Positions 1-9,176 are shown, counted from the first letter of the stretch. The stretch is 64,000 nt of DNA from Marinihelvus sp036351115 (GCA_036351115.1 JAZBOL010000010.1:1-64000); one strand, 5' to 3'. The notes: generated from the letters alone by a model not told the origin. Numbers and translations: made by a program.

Positions 1-102
1 GGATAAGTCAACCATCGTGATGGCTACCGTGCGAGCCGGTCCCATAAAGCGCAGGGGAGAGAGGGAAGCCGAAGGCCAGCGAACCGATCCCGGGCTGTGG
101 GA

Positions 103-173
103 AAGCCCGCCGAGCCCGGGCGACCGCCCGGTCCGGCAGCGGGGGAAGCCCGCCGGGCCCGGGCGACCGCCCG
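103..173. repeat. 28-bp direct repeat, two copies
   Basis: Two copies of a 28-bp GC-rich word beginning AAGCCCGCCG lie at 103-130 and 146-173. They differ at one position (A in the first, G in the second) and are separated by 15 bp. They sit just downstream of the stop codon of the exonuclease gene. Each copy contains short self-complementary runs (GCCCGGGC), so local hairpins are possible. I see no gene in 1-179. Confidence 0.7.
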
Positions 174-179
174 AGGCTG

Positions 180-866
180 CTACAGCCACCGCACCAACGA
201 TCCGAGATCGAGTCGTCCCCGGCTGTCGGCATGCGCGGCCATGGCGAGAAACAGTTCGGCGGTCGCGATGGCGTCGCCCAGCGCATCGTGAAGTGCATGA
301 TCCGGGAGGTGGTAGCGCTCGCGCAGGGCCCCCAGGCGCAGGCCGCCGTCCCGGGGCGTCTTTCCCCGCCGGGCCAGGCGCTCGGCTTCCCAGCGCAGCG
401 TGTCCAGGGCAGGCAGGGGCGGCCGGCATCCTGCCCAGGTCTCGCAGGCGCGTTGCAGGCAGGGCACGTCCAGGCCCGCGTGGTGAAACAGCATGACGTG
501 TCCGGCGGCACAGGAGAAAAGTTCTTCCAGGGCTTCCCCCTCGGCCACTCCCGTGGCCACGTCCTGGTCCCGCAGTTCATGGATGGTTGCGCTGGTGCCC
601 ACGCCGCCCGTGCTACGAACCAGGAGGTGCCGGTTACTGCCCAGGCGAATGCGGCCACCCTCGATGGCGGTCCAGCCCAGGGAGACGATTTCGGCGCTCT
701 GGGGATCCAGCCCCGTGAGTTCGAGGTCCACCGACAGGATCGGGGTTTCCTTCAGTGTTCCGATGGCCAGGCTTGCCATGCTGTCGAACCAGCGCGCCAG
801 CGTCTCCTGTTCACAGGCCGCGCGGGCTTTGTCCAGGCGCCGCCGCGTGCGCCAGCGGCCCAGCAT
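180..866 (-). CDS. DEDDh 3'-5' exonuclease (DNA polymerase III epsilon-like)
   Basis: This 228-residue protein looks like a stand-alone DnaQ-family 3'-5' exonuclease that removes nucleotides using two metal ions. The Exo I motif is seen as D47-L-E49 in VDLELTGL. A variant Exo II is HHAGLDVPCL, and Exo III is H193-x4-D198 in HDALGDA. The first 40 residues are a basic, helical extension before the nuclease fold. Its ATG at 864-866 overlaps the stop codon of the upstream CBS/DUF294 gene, so the two are probably co-translated. This pairing next to acetate-type symporter genes is common in gammaproteobacteria. It is too short and diverged to be the main replicative proofreading subunit; its true substrate is not known. 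Confidence 0.85.
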   Translation of the reverse strand: MLGRWRTRRRLDKARAACEQETLARWFDSMASLAIGTLKETPILSVDLELTGLDPQSAEIVSLGWTAIEGGRIRLGSNRHLLVRSTGGVGTSATIHELRDQDVATGVAEGEALEELFSCAAGHVMLFHHAGLDVPCLQRACETWAGCRPPLPALDTLRWEAERLARRGKTPRDGGLRLGALRERYHLPDHALHDALGDAIATAELFLAMAAHADSRGRLDLGSLVRWL

Positions 867-2689
867 CAGTGGACCTGGTAACGCAGTCGCAGCGCTTGCT
901 GGGCTTCGCCGACCAGCATGAAGGCCGCCTTCAGGTTCCGGCGCATGAGAGGCGACAGGTCATCCGCGGGAACGAGATTGCCGGGTGCTTCGCCCGCCTC
1001 GAGCTGCGCGGACTGGTGTGCCAGCCGCAGGCGCCCGATCAGCGTCAATGCGTCCTCGAGGTTTGCCGCGTCTTCCGAATTCATGATGCCGGCCTCCGCC
1101 GCGGCGCGGAGTCGATCGAAGGTGTTCGGCGCCTCGATGCCGCCTTCCAGGGCACGGATTCGCACCAGGTCGATGATGGGGACGATGCCCCGGTGCTTGA
1201 GATTGAGGCCCTCCTCCTGGCTACCGTCGTCTTCCTGGACGAAGCGACGAAAGAATCCCAGCGGTGGCCGGTGGGTCAGGGCGTTCGCTGCCATGAAGCG
1301 TCGAAAAATCCGGTTGTCCTTCGCCCCGGTCAGGGCATGGGTTCGCAGCGCATGGGCCAGCGCGGCGTCACCGCCGATGCACCGGAGATCGAAGAAGATG
1401 CTGGAATGCATGACCGATTTGGGGTCCGGCTGGTCGAGCCACCCGTCAAAATGCTGCTTCCACTCGCCCAGGGAGACCCGCCAGCGGGGGTTGAGGGCCA
1501 TGACCTCCCCGGGGCAGTAAACATAGCCCAGCTGATCGAGACCATCGCATACCCGGCGGGAAAGCTGGTCGAACCAGGGCGCTTCCTCGGCGGAAATCGG
1601 CCGCTCGGTCACCAGGCCGTTGTCCTGGTCCGTTTTGGCCGTTTGTTCCTGGCGTGCCTGGGAGCCGAAGGCCAGCCAGGCCCAGGGCTGGGGCGCGGGA
1701 CCCAGTTCTGCCTCGGCCATCTCCATGAGCCGCAGGGTGAAGGCGTCCGTTACCTGGGTGATAAGTCGCCCCACCTGTTCCACATCCCGGCCCAGTCGCA
1801 TCATGCGGACGAACAGGGAAGGGAGGCGCTGGCTGACGTGCAGGAGTCCGTCCATGTCCACCTGCCGCTGAATGTCCTGCAACAGGCGAAGCGGGTGCTC
1901 CGACTGGGCACGCAGGAGGTCGCCCGCGGTGACCAGGCCGACGGCGCGGCCCGCGTCCAGCACCGGCAGGTGGTGATAGCCCCGGCGCATCATCGTGAGC
2001 AGGGCCTCGTCGAGGTCGGCATGGGAGGGCAGGCTGCAGGGCTCTGTCGTCATCACTTCGCTGATGGGCAGGGTGGGCTCACGTCCCTCGGCGAGCACGC
2101 GCCGGCGCAGATCCTTGTCCGTCACGATGCCCACGAGTGCGCCGTCCCGCATGACCAGCACGCTCGATACCCGCTCATCGCGCATACGGCGCGCCGTGGC
2201 CTGGATGCTTTCATGCACTTCGGCGGTCACCGGTGCGCGGCGTAGCAGGTCCGCGACGGTCCGGGCGGGCTTTTCGGCACTGCCGGTGCGTCCGAGCCGA
2301 TCGGCCGGGCGCTGGTCGAACCACTCGGAAAAGGGCCGGGAGCGTTCCCGGAGCGCATGGAATTTCGCTTCCGGAAGGTGCCAGATCAGACTGTCTTCCT
2401 CGGCGACCGCGAGGTAGGGCTTTTGGGCGCCATGGAACCAGGCGGCGTGACCGAAGCATTCGCCTTCGGACCGTTTGTCCAGGAATCGCTGGGTGTCATC
2501 GACCAGGCGGACCGCGCCTTTGCGAATCACCGCGAGCCCGTCGCCGTGCCGGCTGTCGAGCACCGTGGCGCCCTCGCGGTAGTAGGCCGCCTCGATACCC
2601 CGCGCGGCGTCGCGCAGCGTGCCGCTGTCGAGGCGGTCGAAGGGGTGGATGCCGCGGAGAAACTCTTCGGCGATGTCGGTCTCGTGCAT
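866..2689 (-). CDS. cNMP-binding / CBS / DUF294 putative nucleotidyltransferase
   Basis: The 607-residue cytoplasmic protein has a cyclic-nucleotide-binding-like domain (about residues 10-140), a pair of CBS domains (about 145-265) and a DUF294 nucleotidyltransferase domain. The latter carries the GS-x2-R-x-E motif followed by TDQDNG (near residues 340-365), then the DUF294 C-terminal substrate-binding domain. The metal-binding DxD-like residues are present, so catalysis is plausible. CBS domains usually bind adenosine nucleotides, and the protein may report cellular energy state. It lies downstream of the symporter pair on the same strand, beyond a strong terminator, and overlaps the exonuclease gene by ATGA. 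The target it might nucleotidylate is unknown. Confidence 0.85.
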   Translation of the reverse strand: MHETDIAEEFLRGIHPFDRLDSGTLRDAARGIEAAYYREGATVLDSRHGDGLAVIRKGAVRLVDDTQRFLDKRSEGECFGHAAWFHGAQKPYLAVAEEDSLIWHLPEAKFHALRERSRPFSEWFDQRPADRLGRTGSAEKPARTVADLLRRAPVTAEVHESIQATARRMRDERVSSVLVMRDGALVGIVTDKDLRRRVLAEGREPTLPISEVMTTEPCSLPSHADLDEALLTMMRRGYHHLPVLDAGRAVGLVTAGDLLRAQSEHPLRLLQDIQRQVDMDGLLHVSQRLPSLFVRMMRLGRDVEQVGRLITQVTDAFTLRLMEMAEAELGPAPQPWAWLAFGSQARQEQTAKTDQDNGLVTERPISAEEAPWFDQLSRRVCDGLDQLGYVYCPGEVMALNPRWRVSLGEWKQHFDGWLDQPDPKSVMHSSIFFDLRCIGGDAALAHALRTHALTGAKDNRIFRRFMAANALTHRPPLGFFRRFVQEDDGSQEEGLNLKHRGIVPIIDLVRIRALEGGIEAPNTFDRLRAAAEAGIMNSEDAANLEDALTLIGRLRLAHQSAQLEAGEAPGNLVPADDLSPLMRRNLKAAFMLVGEAQQALRLRYQVH

Positions 2690-2739
2690 GGGAAAAGTCT
2701 AGCGCTCGCGAACCCCGAAAACAGGGAATCTGAAAACGG

Positions 2740-2770
2740 AAAAAAACCGGGGCGGCAGTCGCCGCCCCGG
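2740..2770 (-). terminator. Rho-independent terminator after the symporter gene
   Basis: A perfect 10-bp GC stem (CCGGGGCGGC pairing with GCCGCCCCGG, loop AGTC) spans 2747-2770. Read on the minus strand it is followed by a run of seven T (2740-2746). It ends the symporter transcript just past its stop codon at 2782 and separates it from the CBS/DUF294 gene. Confidence 0.9.
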
Positions 2771-2781
2771 TCTTGTCGCGC

Positions 2782-4563
2782 TCAGTGGTCGACAGCGGCG
2801 GCCGCACCGCGGGGAACGCGAATGTCTTCCACCAGGTCCTGGATCTCCACCGGCGGAGCGTCGCTGGCACGGGACACCGCGATGGCCACGGCAAAGTTCA
2901 GCAGGGCGCCCACGGCACCGAAGGCTTCCGGTGAAATCCCGAAGAACCAGTTGTCGGGCGTGTTGGCCAGCATTTCCGTGCCGGGGATGAAAAACCAACC
3001 CTTGAACCAGAAGATGTAGAGCAGCGTGGACAGGAGGCCCGTCAGCATGCCGGCAATGGCGCCTCCGCGGTTCACCCGCTTGCTGAAGATGCCCATCATG
3101 AGCGCCGGGAACAGGCTCGAGGCCGCGAGCCCGAAGGCGAGGGCGACGGTCTGCGCCGCGAATCCGGGTGGATTCAGCCCCAGGTATCCCGCCACGCCAA
3201 TGGCGCCGGCCATGGCGATTCGGCTGGCCATGAGCTCCTGTTTCTCGGAGATCTGCGGCGCAATCATGCCCTTGAGCAGGTCATGGCTGATGGCCGAGGA
3301 AATGGCGAGCAGGAGGCCGGCCGCCGTGGACAGGGCCGCCGCCAGGCCGCCCGCGGCGACCAGGGCGATGACCCAGTTCGGCAGTTTGGCGATCTCCGGG
3401 TTGGCGAGGACCATGATGTCCCGGTCCACCTTGACCATCTCATTGCCTTTCCAGCCGGCCGCGGCCGCGGTGGCGGCGAAATCCGGGTTGGCATCGTTGT
3501 AGTACTGGATCCGACCGTCACCGTTCTTGTCCTCGAACTCGAGCAGCCCCGTGGCCTCCCAGTTGCGGAACCACTGGGGGCGTTCCTCGTAGGCGAGATT
3601 GCCCGCGGGGTCACCCACCTCTCCGGTCTGGATCGTGTCCATCAGGTTCAGGCGCGCCATGCCGCCAACCGCCGGTGCCGTCGTGTAGAGGATGGCGATG
3701 AACACCAGGGCCCATCCGGCGGACGTCCGGGCGTCGGAGACCCTGGGTACGGTAAAGAAGCGCACGATGACGTGGGGCAGGCCGGCGGTGCCGATCATGA
3801 GGGACGCCGTGAGCAGGAAGATGTTCAGGGTGGTTCCCTTCTGCTCCGTGAAAGCCGCGAAACCGAGGTCCGTTACGGTCTGGTCGAGCTTGTCCAGCAT
3901 GGACAGTCCCGAACCATCGGCCATCATGCCACCCAGGCCCAGCTGCGGCAGCGGGTTGTCGGTCAGGTTGAGCGAAATGAAGATGGCCGGAACGGTGTAG
4001 GCGAAGATCAGGACGCAGTATTGGGCGATCTGGGTATAGGTGATGCCCTTCATGCCACCGAGCACCGCGTAGATGAACACGATCGACATGCCAACGTAGA
4101 CGCCGATGTCGTAGTCCACCTCCAGAAAACGCCCGAAGGCCACGCCCACGCCCTTCATCTGTCCAATCACGTACGTGATGGAGGCGACGATGAGGCAGAT
4201 GACAGCGACGAGACGCGCGGCCTTCGAGTAGTAGCGGTCCCCGATGAACTCGGGCACCGTGAATTTGCCGAACTTACGCAGGTAGGGCGCCAGCAGCAGG
4301 GCAAGCAGAACGTAGCCGCCGGTCCAGCCCATGAGGTAAACGGAGGCGTCATAACCCAGGAAGGCGATCAGCCCCGCCATGGAGATGAAGGAGGCCGCCG
4401 ACATCCAGTCGGCGGCCGTGGCCATGCCGTTGGCGACGGGGTGCACGCCGGTTCCCGCGACGTAGAACTCTCCGGTGCTACCGGCCCGGCAGTAGATGGC
4501 GATGCCGATATACAGGGCGAAGGTAAAGCCCACCACGATATAGGTCAGTGTTTGCAGGTCCAT
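2782..4563 (-). CDS. Sodium:solute symporter, VC_2705/ActP-like
   Basis: This 593-residue inner-membrane protein has about 13 hydrophobic helices and belongs to the sodium:solute symporter family, in the branch that travels with a DUF4212 small subunit. Members are thought to take up acetate or related small carboxylates with Na+. An extracytoplasmic insertion between helices (roughly residues 300-390) carries a DKNGDGRIQYYN loop (residues 345-356) that fits the EF-hand calcium-loop pattern. It starts 12 bp after the small-subunit gene and ends at a strong terminator. The neighbouring CrbS/CrbR-like pair suggests control by carbon source. The substrate is inferred from context, not read from the sequence. 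Confidence 0.88.
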   Translation of the reverse strand: MDLQTLTYIVVGFTFALYIGIAIYCRAGSTGEFYVAGTGVHPVANGMATAADWMSAASFISMAGLIAFLGYDASVYLMGWTGGYVLLALLLAPYLRKFGKFTVPEFIGDRYYSKAARLVAVICLIVASITYVIGQMKGVGVAFGRFLEVDYDIGVYVGMSIVFIYAVLGGMKGITYTQIAQYCVLIFAYTVPAIFISLNLTDNPLPQLGLGGMMADGSGLSMLDKLDQTVTDLGFAAFTEQKGTTLNIFLLTASLMIGTAGLPHVIVRFFTVPRVSDARTSAGWALVFIAILYTTAPAVGGMARLNLMDTIQTGEVGDPAGNLAYEERPQWFRNWEATGLLEFEDKNGDGRIQYYNDANPDFAATAAAAGWKGNEMVKVDRDIMVLANPEIAKLPNWVIALVAAGGLAAALSTAAGLLLAISSAISHDLLKGMIAPQISEKQELMASRIAMAGAIGVAGYLGLNPPGFAAQTVALAFGLAASSLFPALMMGIFSKRVNRGGAIAGMLTGLLSTLLYIFWFKGWFFIPGTEMLANTPDNWFFGISPEAFGAVGALLNFAVAIAVSRASDAPPVEIQDLVEDIRVPRGAAAAVDH

Positions 4564-4575
4564 GGTCAGGCCTCC

Positions 4576-4836
4576 TCAGTCTTCGTTGGCGCCGAACTGG
4601 CGGTCGAGGGCGTTCATCCGCCAGGCGTAGAAGAAAATCAGCGCCACGAAGACGTAGATCGATCCCTGGGTGGCGAACCAGAATCCCAGTGGGTAGCCGC
4701 CGAGGCTGAAGCTGTTGAGGGCGTCCTTGAGCAGGATGCCGAAACCGTAAGACACGATGAACCAGACGGTCATGCACAGGCCGACGAGCCTGAGATTGGC
4801 CTTCCAGTAGCCGCTTTTATCGAATTCCTGTGACAT
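4576..4836 (-). CDS. DUF4212 symporter small subunit
   Basis: An 86-residue protein with two predicted membrane helices and short charged ends. It matches the DUF4212 small subunits encoded directly upstream of VC_2705-type sodium:solute symporters. It is the first gene of the minus-strand symporter operon, with the large subunit starting 12 bp later. The family is presumed to help assembly or gating of the transporter; no enzymatic motif is present. Confidence 0.88.
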   Translation of the reverse strand: MSQEFDKSGYWKANLRLVGLCMTVWFIVSYGFGILLKDALNSFSLGGYPLGFWFATQGSIYVFVALIFFYAWRMNALDRQFGANED

Positions 4837-4900
4837 GGTGGTCTCCGAGCCGATGAGATGAGCAGGACCAGTCTAGCGAGGGAGGGGCAGGGAAACGCCC

Positions 4901-4920
4901 CTACTTTAGTCGTATACAAT
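4901..4920 (+). promoter_or_regulatory. Candidate promoter of the sensor kinase gene
   Basis: The 91-bp divergent gap between the DUF4212 and sensor-kinase genes contains an AT-rich segment just before the kinase ATG. TATACAAT at 4913-4920 resembles a sigma-70 -10 box but lies only 8 bp from the start codon, so a leaderless or near-leaderless transcript would follow. The adjacent CTACTTTAGT (4901-4910) is partly palindromic and could be a regulator site. No good -35 box is visible. Confidence 0.35.
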
Positions 4921-4927
4921 TTCGCCC

Positions 4928-7900
4928 ATGTTCAGCTCCTGGTCCCTGTTCCTGGTGGCGCTCGCCTGCATGGGGCTCCTGTTCCTGGTGGCCTGGGCTG
5001 GGGAACGCCGGCCCCTGGGCAACCGGCACCCGCAGCTCCGGGCCTGGCTGTATAGCCTGTCCCTGGCGGTTTACTGCACCTCCTGGACTTTCTACGGCGC
5101 GGTGGGAACCGCCGCCAGCAACGGCTGGGCCTACCTGCCGATCTACCTCGGACCCATGCTCGTCATGGTGCTCGGCTACGGCGTCCTGCGCCGCATCGCT
5201 GAAACCAGTCGGGAGCACCGAATCACCTCCATTGCCGACTACATGGCGCATCGCTATGGGCGGAGCCATGCGATCGCGGTTCTGGTCACCGTCGCGGCGG
5301 TGGTCGGCGCGGTTCCGTATATCGCACTGCAGTTCAAGGGGATTCTGACCTCCATGGACGTGCTGTCGGGTGGAGCAGGAAGCAGCCTGGCCGTCCCCGG
5401 CGGCACGGCCCTGTGGCTGGCGCTCGTACTCGCGTCGTTCACGATGGCCTTCGGCACCCGGAGCCTCGATGCTTCGGAGCATCAGCGCGGGCTGATCTGG
5501 GCCGTGGCCTTCGAATCCTTGCTGAAGTTGGTGGCTTTCCTGGCCATCGGCGTGTTCGCCCTTGCAACGCTTCGCGGTGGCGAAGGCCTGTTCGACCTGC
5601 TGCAGAATGAGCCGGCCTATCTCGAGCGCTTCTCGCCCTGGCGACTGCCGGACGGCTTCGTCATGCAGATTGTCCTCGCCATGACCGCGGTGCTGTGCCT
5701 GCCGCGCCAGTTTCACGTCGCCATCGTCGAGTATCGCGGCCAGGGCGAATTGCGCACGGCTCGCTGGCTGTTCCCCGCATACCTGCTGCTGTTCACCGTG
5801 TTTGTCGTGCCCATCGCGGTGGCGGGTCTCGAGCGCTTCGGTGAGGCCGGGGTCAACCCGGACACGTTCGTGCTGGCGCTGCCCCTGGCCGAGGGCCAGG
5901 CGGCGCTGGCCCTGCTGGCCTTCGTGGGCGGATTTTCCGCGGCCACCGGCATGGTCATCGTGTCTACCGTGGCCCTGGCCATCATGGTGAGCAATCACCT
6001 CGTGATGCCGCTCCTCCTGAGGCGCCAGGGTGGGGAGCGTGCGCTCCGGGACGTGCAGAACACGCTGGTGTGGGTCAGGCGCGGTTCGATTCTCGCGATC
6101 ACCCTGGCGGCCTGGGCCTATTACCGGGGGCTCGAAGGCGGCGTGCCCCTCGCATCCATGGGTTTGCTGGCGTTTGCCGCGGCGGCACAGTTCGCGCCGG
6201 CCATGTTGCTGGGCCTGTACTGGCGAGGCGCGAGCCAGGCTGGCGCCATCTCGGGGCTCGCCACCGGCGCCGTTGCCTGGCTGTTGCTCCTGCTGGTCCC
6301 GGCGCTGACGGGGCAGTCCGTCCTCGGAGACGGCGTCGCGGTCAGTGACGGGGCGGGTATCGCGCTCGCCCTGAATGCGCTGGCCGTGGTGGGGGTATCC
6401 CTGCTGTTGCCGGACCTGCCGGTGCCGGCCCGTTCGGGGGATGGTCAGCCGCGGCTGATCACCATGGGCCAGCTGGGCGAAACGCTGCAACGCTTTCTCG
6501 GCCCGAAGGCGACGCGCGAGGCGCTCGCCACGCACCTTGGGGAGTCCGCGCTCGAACCGCGCGCCCTGGCGACCCCGGCGACGCTGCAATTCGGCGAACG
6601 GCTGCTGGCGGGTTCGATCGGGTCGGCGTCCGCGCGTTCGGTGCTGCGCTCGGCGCTACAGCGCGGTGGGCTCGGCCGGGACGAGGTGCTCGACCTGCTT
6701 AACCAGGCATCCCAGGCCGTGCAGTTCAACCGGGAGTTGCTCGAGTCCACGCTGGATAACCTGACCCAGGGAGTTTCGGTGGTTGACGAAGACCTGAGAC
6801 TGGTCGGCTGGAATCGACGCTATCTCGAGCTCATGGCTTACCCGGAGGGGACGGTTTATCTCGGTCAGCCGGTCGAAGCCCTGTTCCGCATCAACGCCGA
6901 TCGTGGACTGCTCGGCGAAGGGAACAACAATGCCGCCGGCGTGCGGCGCCGGGTCGAGCGGTTGCGCACCCGCAAGCCCTATCGCTCGGAGCGGGCCTGG
7001 CTCGGCGGGCGGGTGCTGGAGATCCGGGGCAATGCGATGCCGGGGGGAGGGTACGTCACGACCTTTACGGACATCACCCACTACAAGGAGATCGAGCGGG
7101 AGCTGCAGGAAGTGAATGAGAGTCTCGAGCAGCGCGTGGAGGAGCGGACCGCCGCGCTGCGGGAAGCCAACCAGGAACTGCGTGTGGCCCGGGAGATGGC
7201 GGAAACCGCTAACCAGAGCAAGACCCGGTTCCTGGCCGCGGCCAGCCACGACCTGCTGCAGCCCATGAACGCGGCGCGCCTGTTTCTCTCCGTGCTTCGG
7301 CAACGGCCGGACGACGACGAGGAGCGGTCCCGGCTCGTGATGCGCGCGGATCGGAGCCTGACGGCCGCGGAAGAATTGCTTTCCGCGCTGCTGGACATCT
7401 CCAAGCTCGACTCCGGCGCCCTGGACCCGGAACTCGAAACCATTGACGTGCCCGAGCTTTTCGAACAGCTCCGGCGACGCTTCAAGGGGCTCGCGGCCAA
7501 CCGCGGGCTCGTGCTCAGGATCCGGTCATTGCCGGTCCAGGTCACCAGTGACCGAACACTCCTCACCCGCATGCTGCAGAATTTCCTCGCCAACGCCCTG
7601 CGCTACACGGAGAACGGCGGCGTACTCCTGGGCTGCCGCCGTCGCGGTGACCAGATCGAACTCGGGGTGTGGGACACGGGGGTGGGCATCGCGCCGGGTG
7701 ACCAGGCGAAGATTTTCGAGGAGTTCCAGCGTCTCGAACAGGCGGAACGACGGGATGAACCGCATGCCGAGCGTGGCCTGGGCCTCGGGCTGGCGATTAC
7801 GGATCGGATGGCGCGGGTGCTGGGACATCAACTCGCGCTGCGTTCCATTCCCGGCCGGGGTTCGCGCTTCAGCCTTCACGTGCCCCGTGCCGAGGCGACC

Positions 7901-8338
7901 GGTCAGCCGGCCTCTGTCCCGCGCCAGGCGGAATTCAGCGGCGCCAGTCCCCTGGCCGGTGCGAACATCCTGTGCGTGGACAACGAAACGGCCATTCTCG
8001 AGGGCATGACGGCGTTGCTCGAGCGCTGGGGTTGCCGGGTTCGCGTCGCGCGCGACGCGCCGATGGTCCGGGCCCAGCTGGAGTCGGGCTGGGTGCCTGA
8101 TCTCGTGCTTATGGACTTTCATCTCGGTGACGGGGTGGATGGCCTCGAGGTCCTCGAGGCGCTCCCGCTGGCGGAGGGCACCCGTTCGGTCATCATCACG
8201 GCGGATCGATCTCCGGATCTGGAAGCGCGGGTCGAGGCCCGCGGTCTGGCCTTGATGCGCAAACCACTGCGTCCGGCCGCGCTCCGGGCGCTGCTGAGCA
8301 ACCTGCTGCGGAAATCGGGGGTGGCGCAGGCTCCCTAG
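4928..8338 (+). CDS. crbS: CrbS-like symporter-histidine kinase-receiver hybrid
   Basis: The 1136-residue membrane protein combines an N-terminal sodium:solute-symporter domain of about 13 helices (residues 1-500), a linker, a PAS domain (about 615-720), a coiled-coil, a histidine kinase core and a C-terminal receiver. The H-box is SHDLLQP with phospho-acceptor H774. The N-box, the G1 box (DTGVGI) and the G2 box (GLGLGLAIT) are intact. The receiver has D1063 in LMDFHLG and the conserved Lys in RKPL. This is the architecture of Vibrio CrbS and pseudomonad MxtR-type sensors, which govern the acetate switch. A convergent LuxR-type regulator follows 22 bp after its end. Whether the symporter part transports or only senses is unknown. 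Confidence 0.88.
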   Translation: MFSSWSLFLVALACMGLLFLVAWAGERRPLGNRHPQLRAWLYSLSLAVYCTSWTFYGAVGTAASNGWAYLPIYLGPMLVMVLGYGVLRRIAETSREHRITSIADYMAHRYGRSHAIAVLVTVAAVVGAVPYIALQFKGILTSMDVLSGGAGSSLAVPGGTALWLALVLASFTMAFGTRSLDASEHQRGLIWAVAFESLLKLVAFLAIGVFALATLRGGEGLFDLLQNEPAYLERFSPWRLPDGFVMQIVLAMTAVLCLPRQFHVAIVEYRGQGELRTARWLFPAYLLLFTVFVVPIAVAGLERFGEAGVNPDTFVLALPLAEGQAALALLAFVGGFSAATGMVIVSTVALAIMVSNHLVMPLLLRRQGGERALRDVQNTLVWVRRGSILAITLAAWAYYRGLEGGVPLASMGLLAFAAAAQFAPAMLLGLYWRGASQAGAISGLATGAVAWLLLLLVPALTGQSVLGDGVAVSDGAGIALALNALAVVGVSLLLPDLPVPARSGDGQPRLITMGQLGETLQRFLGPKATREALATHLGESALEPRALATPATLQFGERLLAGSIGSASARSVLRSALQRGGLGRDEVLDLLNQASQAVQFNRELLESTLDNLTQGVSVVDEDLRLVGWNRRYLELMAYPEGTVYLGQPVEALFRINADRGLLGEGNNNAAGVRRRVERLRTRKPYRSERAWLGGRVLEIRGNAMPGGGYVTTFTDITHYKEIERELQEVNESLEQRVEERTAALREANQELRVAREMAETANQSKTRFLAAASHDLLQPMNAARLFLSVLRQRPDDDEERSRLVMRADRSLTAAEELLSALLDISKLDSGALDPELETIDVPELFEQLRRRFKGLAANRGLVLRIRSLPVQVTSDRTLLTRMLQNFLANALRYTENGGVLLGCRRRGDQIELGVWDTGVGIAPGDQAKIFEEFQRLEQAERRDEPHAERGLGLGLAITDRMARVLGHQLALRSIPGRGSRFSLHVPRAEATGQPASVPRQAEFSGASPLAGANILCVDNETAILEGMTALLERWGCRVRVARDAPMVRAQLESGWVPDLVLMDFHLGDGVDGLEVLEALPLAEGTRSVIITADRSPDLEARVEARGLALMRKPLRPAALRALLSNLLRKSGVAQAP

Positions 8339-8360
8339 CGGCGCGCCCAGTCCAGGAGTC

Positions 8361-9041
8361 TCAGACCGACGCGTTGGGGTCGTCGACATTCAATCGGGCC
8401 GCCGCGACGACGGCCTGGGTCCGGTTGCTGACCCCGAGTTTGCCCATGATGGCCGTGACATGGGCCTTGATGGTCGCTTCCGACACGTCCAGGTCGTGCG
8501 CGATCTGCTTGTTCAGCAGGCCCTGCATCATGAGCATCAGCACCCTGTACTGCTGCGGCGTCAGCGTGGCCAGGCGCTCGGCGAGCTCTTCCTCGGAGTC
8601 GTTGCGGCCCGGCAGGTCGCCGGCAAGGCGGTCGGGCGTCCAGGTTTCCCCCATGAGGATCACCCCGATGGCTTCGCTGATTTCCTCGATGCTGCTCGAC
8701 TTCGGAATGAAGCCTGCGGCGCCGTGGGCCATGGCGCGGCGGATCACCGCCGGGTCCTCGTTGGCGGAAATGATCACGATGGGAACGCTCGGATAGTGCT
8801 GGCAGAGATAGATCAGTCCCGCGAACCCATGGACACCGGGCATATGCAGGTCCAGGAGCACCAGGTCCACCTCGTCGTGCGTGGCCACCAGATCCTGGAG
8901 CGAGGAAAGGGAATCCGCTTCGAGAAAGGTCGCCTCGTTCCGGTTCGTGGCCATGGCCTCGCGAAGGGCGGCGCGAAAGAGCGGGTGGTCATCGGCGACG
9001 ATGACGGTCTCGGGTTGCAGGGCGATCAGGCGGCTGGCCAT
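8361..9041 (-). CDS. crbR: CrbR/ErdR-like LuxR-family response regulator
   Basis: This 226-residue response regulator has a receiver domain with acidic D17-D18 and phospho-acceptor D64 in LLDLHMPG, and a C-terminal LuxR-type helix-turn-helix (LTPQQYRVLMLMMQGLLNKQIA onward). It is convergent with the CrbS-like kinase and divergent from the porin gene, so the 135-bp gap up to 9177 should hold both its own and the porin's promoters. In Vibrio and Pseudomonas the equivalent regulator activates acetyl-CoA synthetase. Partnership with the adjacent kinase is inferred from proximity and family. Confidence 0.87.
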   Translation of the reverse strand: MASRLIALQPETVIVADDHPLFRAALREAMATNRNEATFLEADSLSSLQDLVATHDEVDLVLLDLHMPGVHGFAGLIYLCQHYPSVPIVIISANEDPAVIRRAMAHGAAGFIPKSSSIEEISEAIGVILMGETWTPDRLAGDLPGRNDSEEELAERLATLTPQQYRVLMLMMQGLLNKQIAHDLDVSEATIKAHVTAIMGKLGVSNRTQAVVAAARLNVDDPNASV

Positions 9042-9101
9042 GGGTGCGTCGGGCCTCCGGTCGGTTCACCGCCAGTATAGCCATCTGCGTGCCCCCGGCT
9101 C

Positions 9102-9117
9102 TTAGACCATCGGCTAA
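9102..9117. promoter_or_regulatory. Palindromic candidate operator between regulator and porin
   Basis: TTAGACCATCGGCTAA is an imperfect inverted repeat (TTAG outer arm exact, one mismatch further in) in the divergent region upstream of the DcaP-like porin, 60 bp before its ATG. Its size and symmetry suit a dimeric LuxR-type regulator such as the one encoded next door. Assignment is by position only. Confidence 0.35.
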
Positions 9118-9176
9118 TACAGCCCAGGCGGACAATCACCGAACATGGCGGGCGTGACCACGCATGGAGTTGCAGC

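Noticed and set aside
755..2245. Long plus-strand open frame (496 codons) over the CBS/DUF294 gene
   Set aside because: It is antisense to a well-supported gene, has no recognisable domain, and is expected from high GC.
3283..4833. Long plus-strand open frame over the symporter gene
   Set aside because: It is antisense to the symporter with low-complexity Gly/Arg/His composition and no family match.
4901..6589. 562-codon minus-strand open frame over the sensor kinase
   Set aside because: It is rich in Gln, His, Arg and Gly, which is typical of antisense frames in GC-rich genes; no domain is recognisable.
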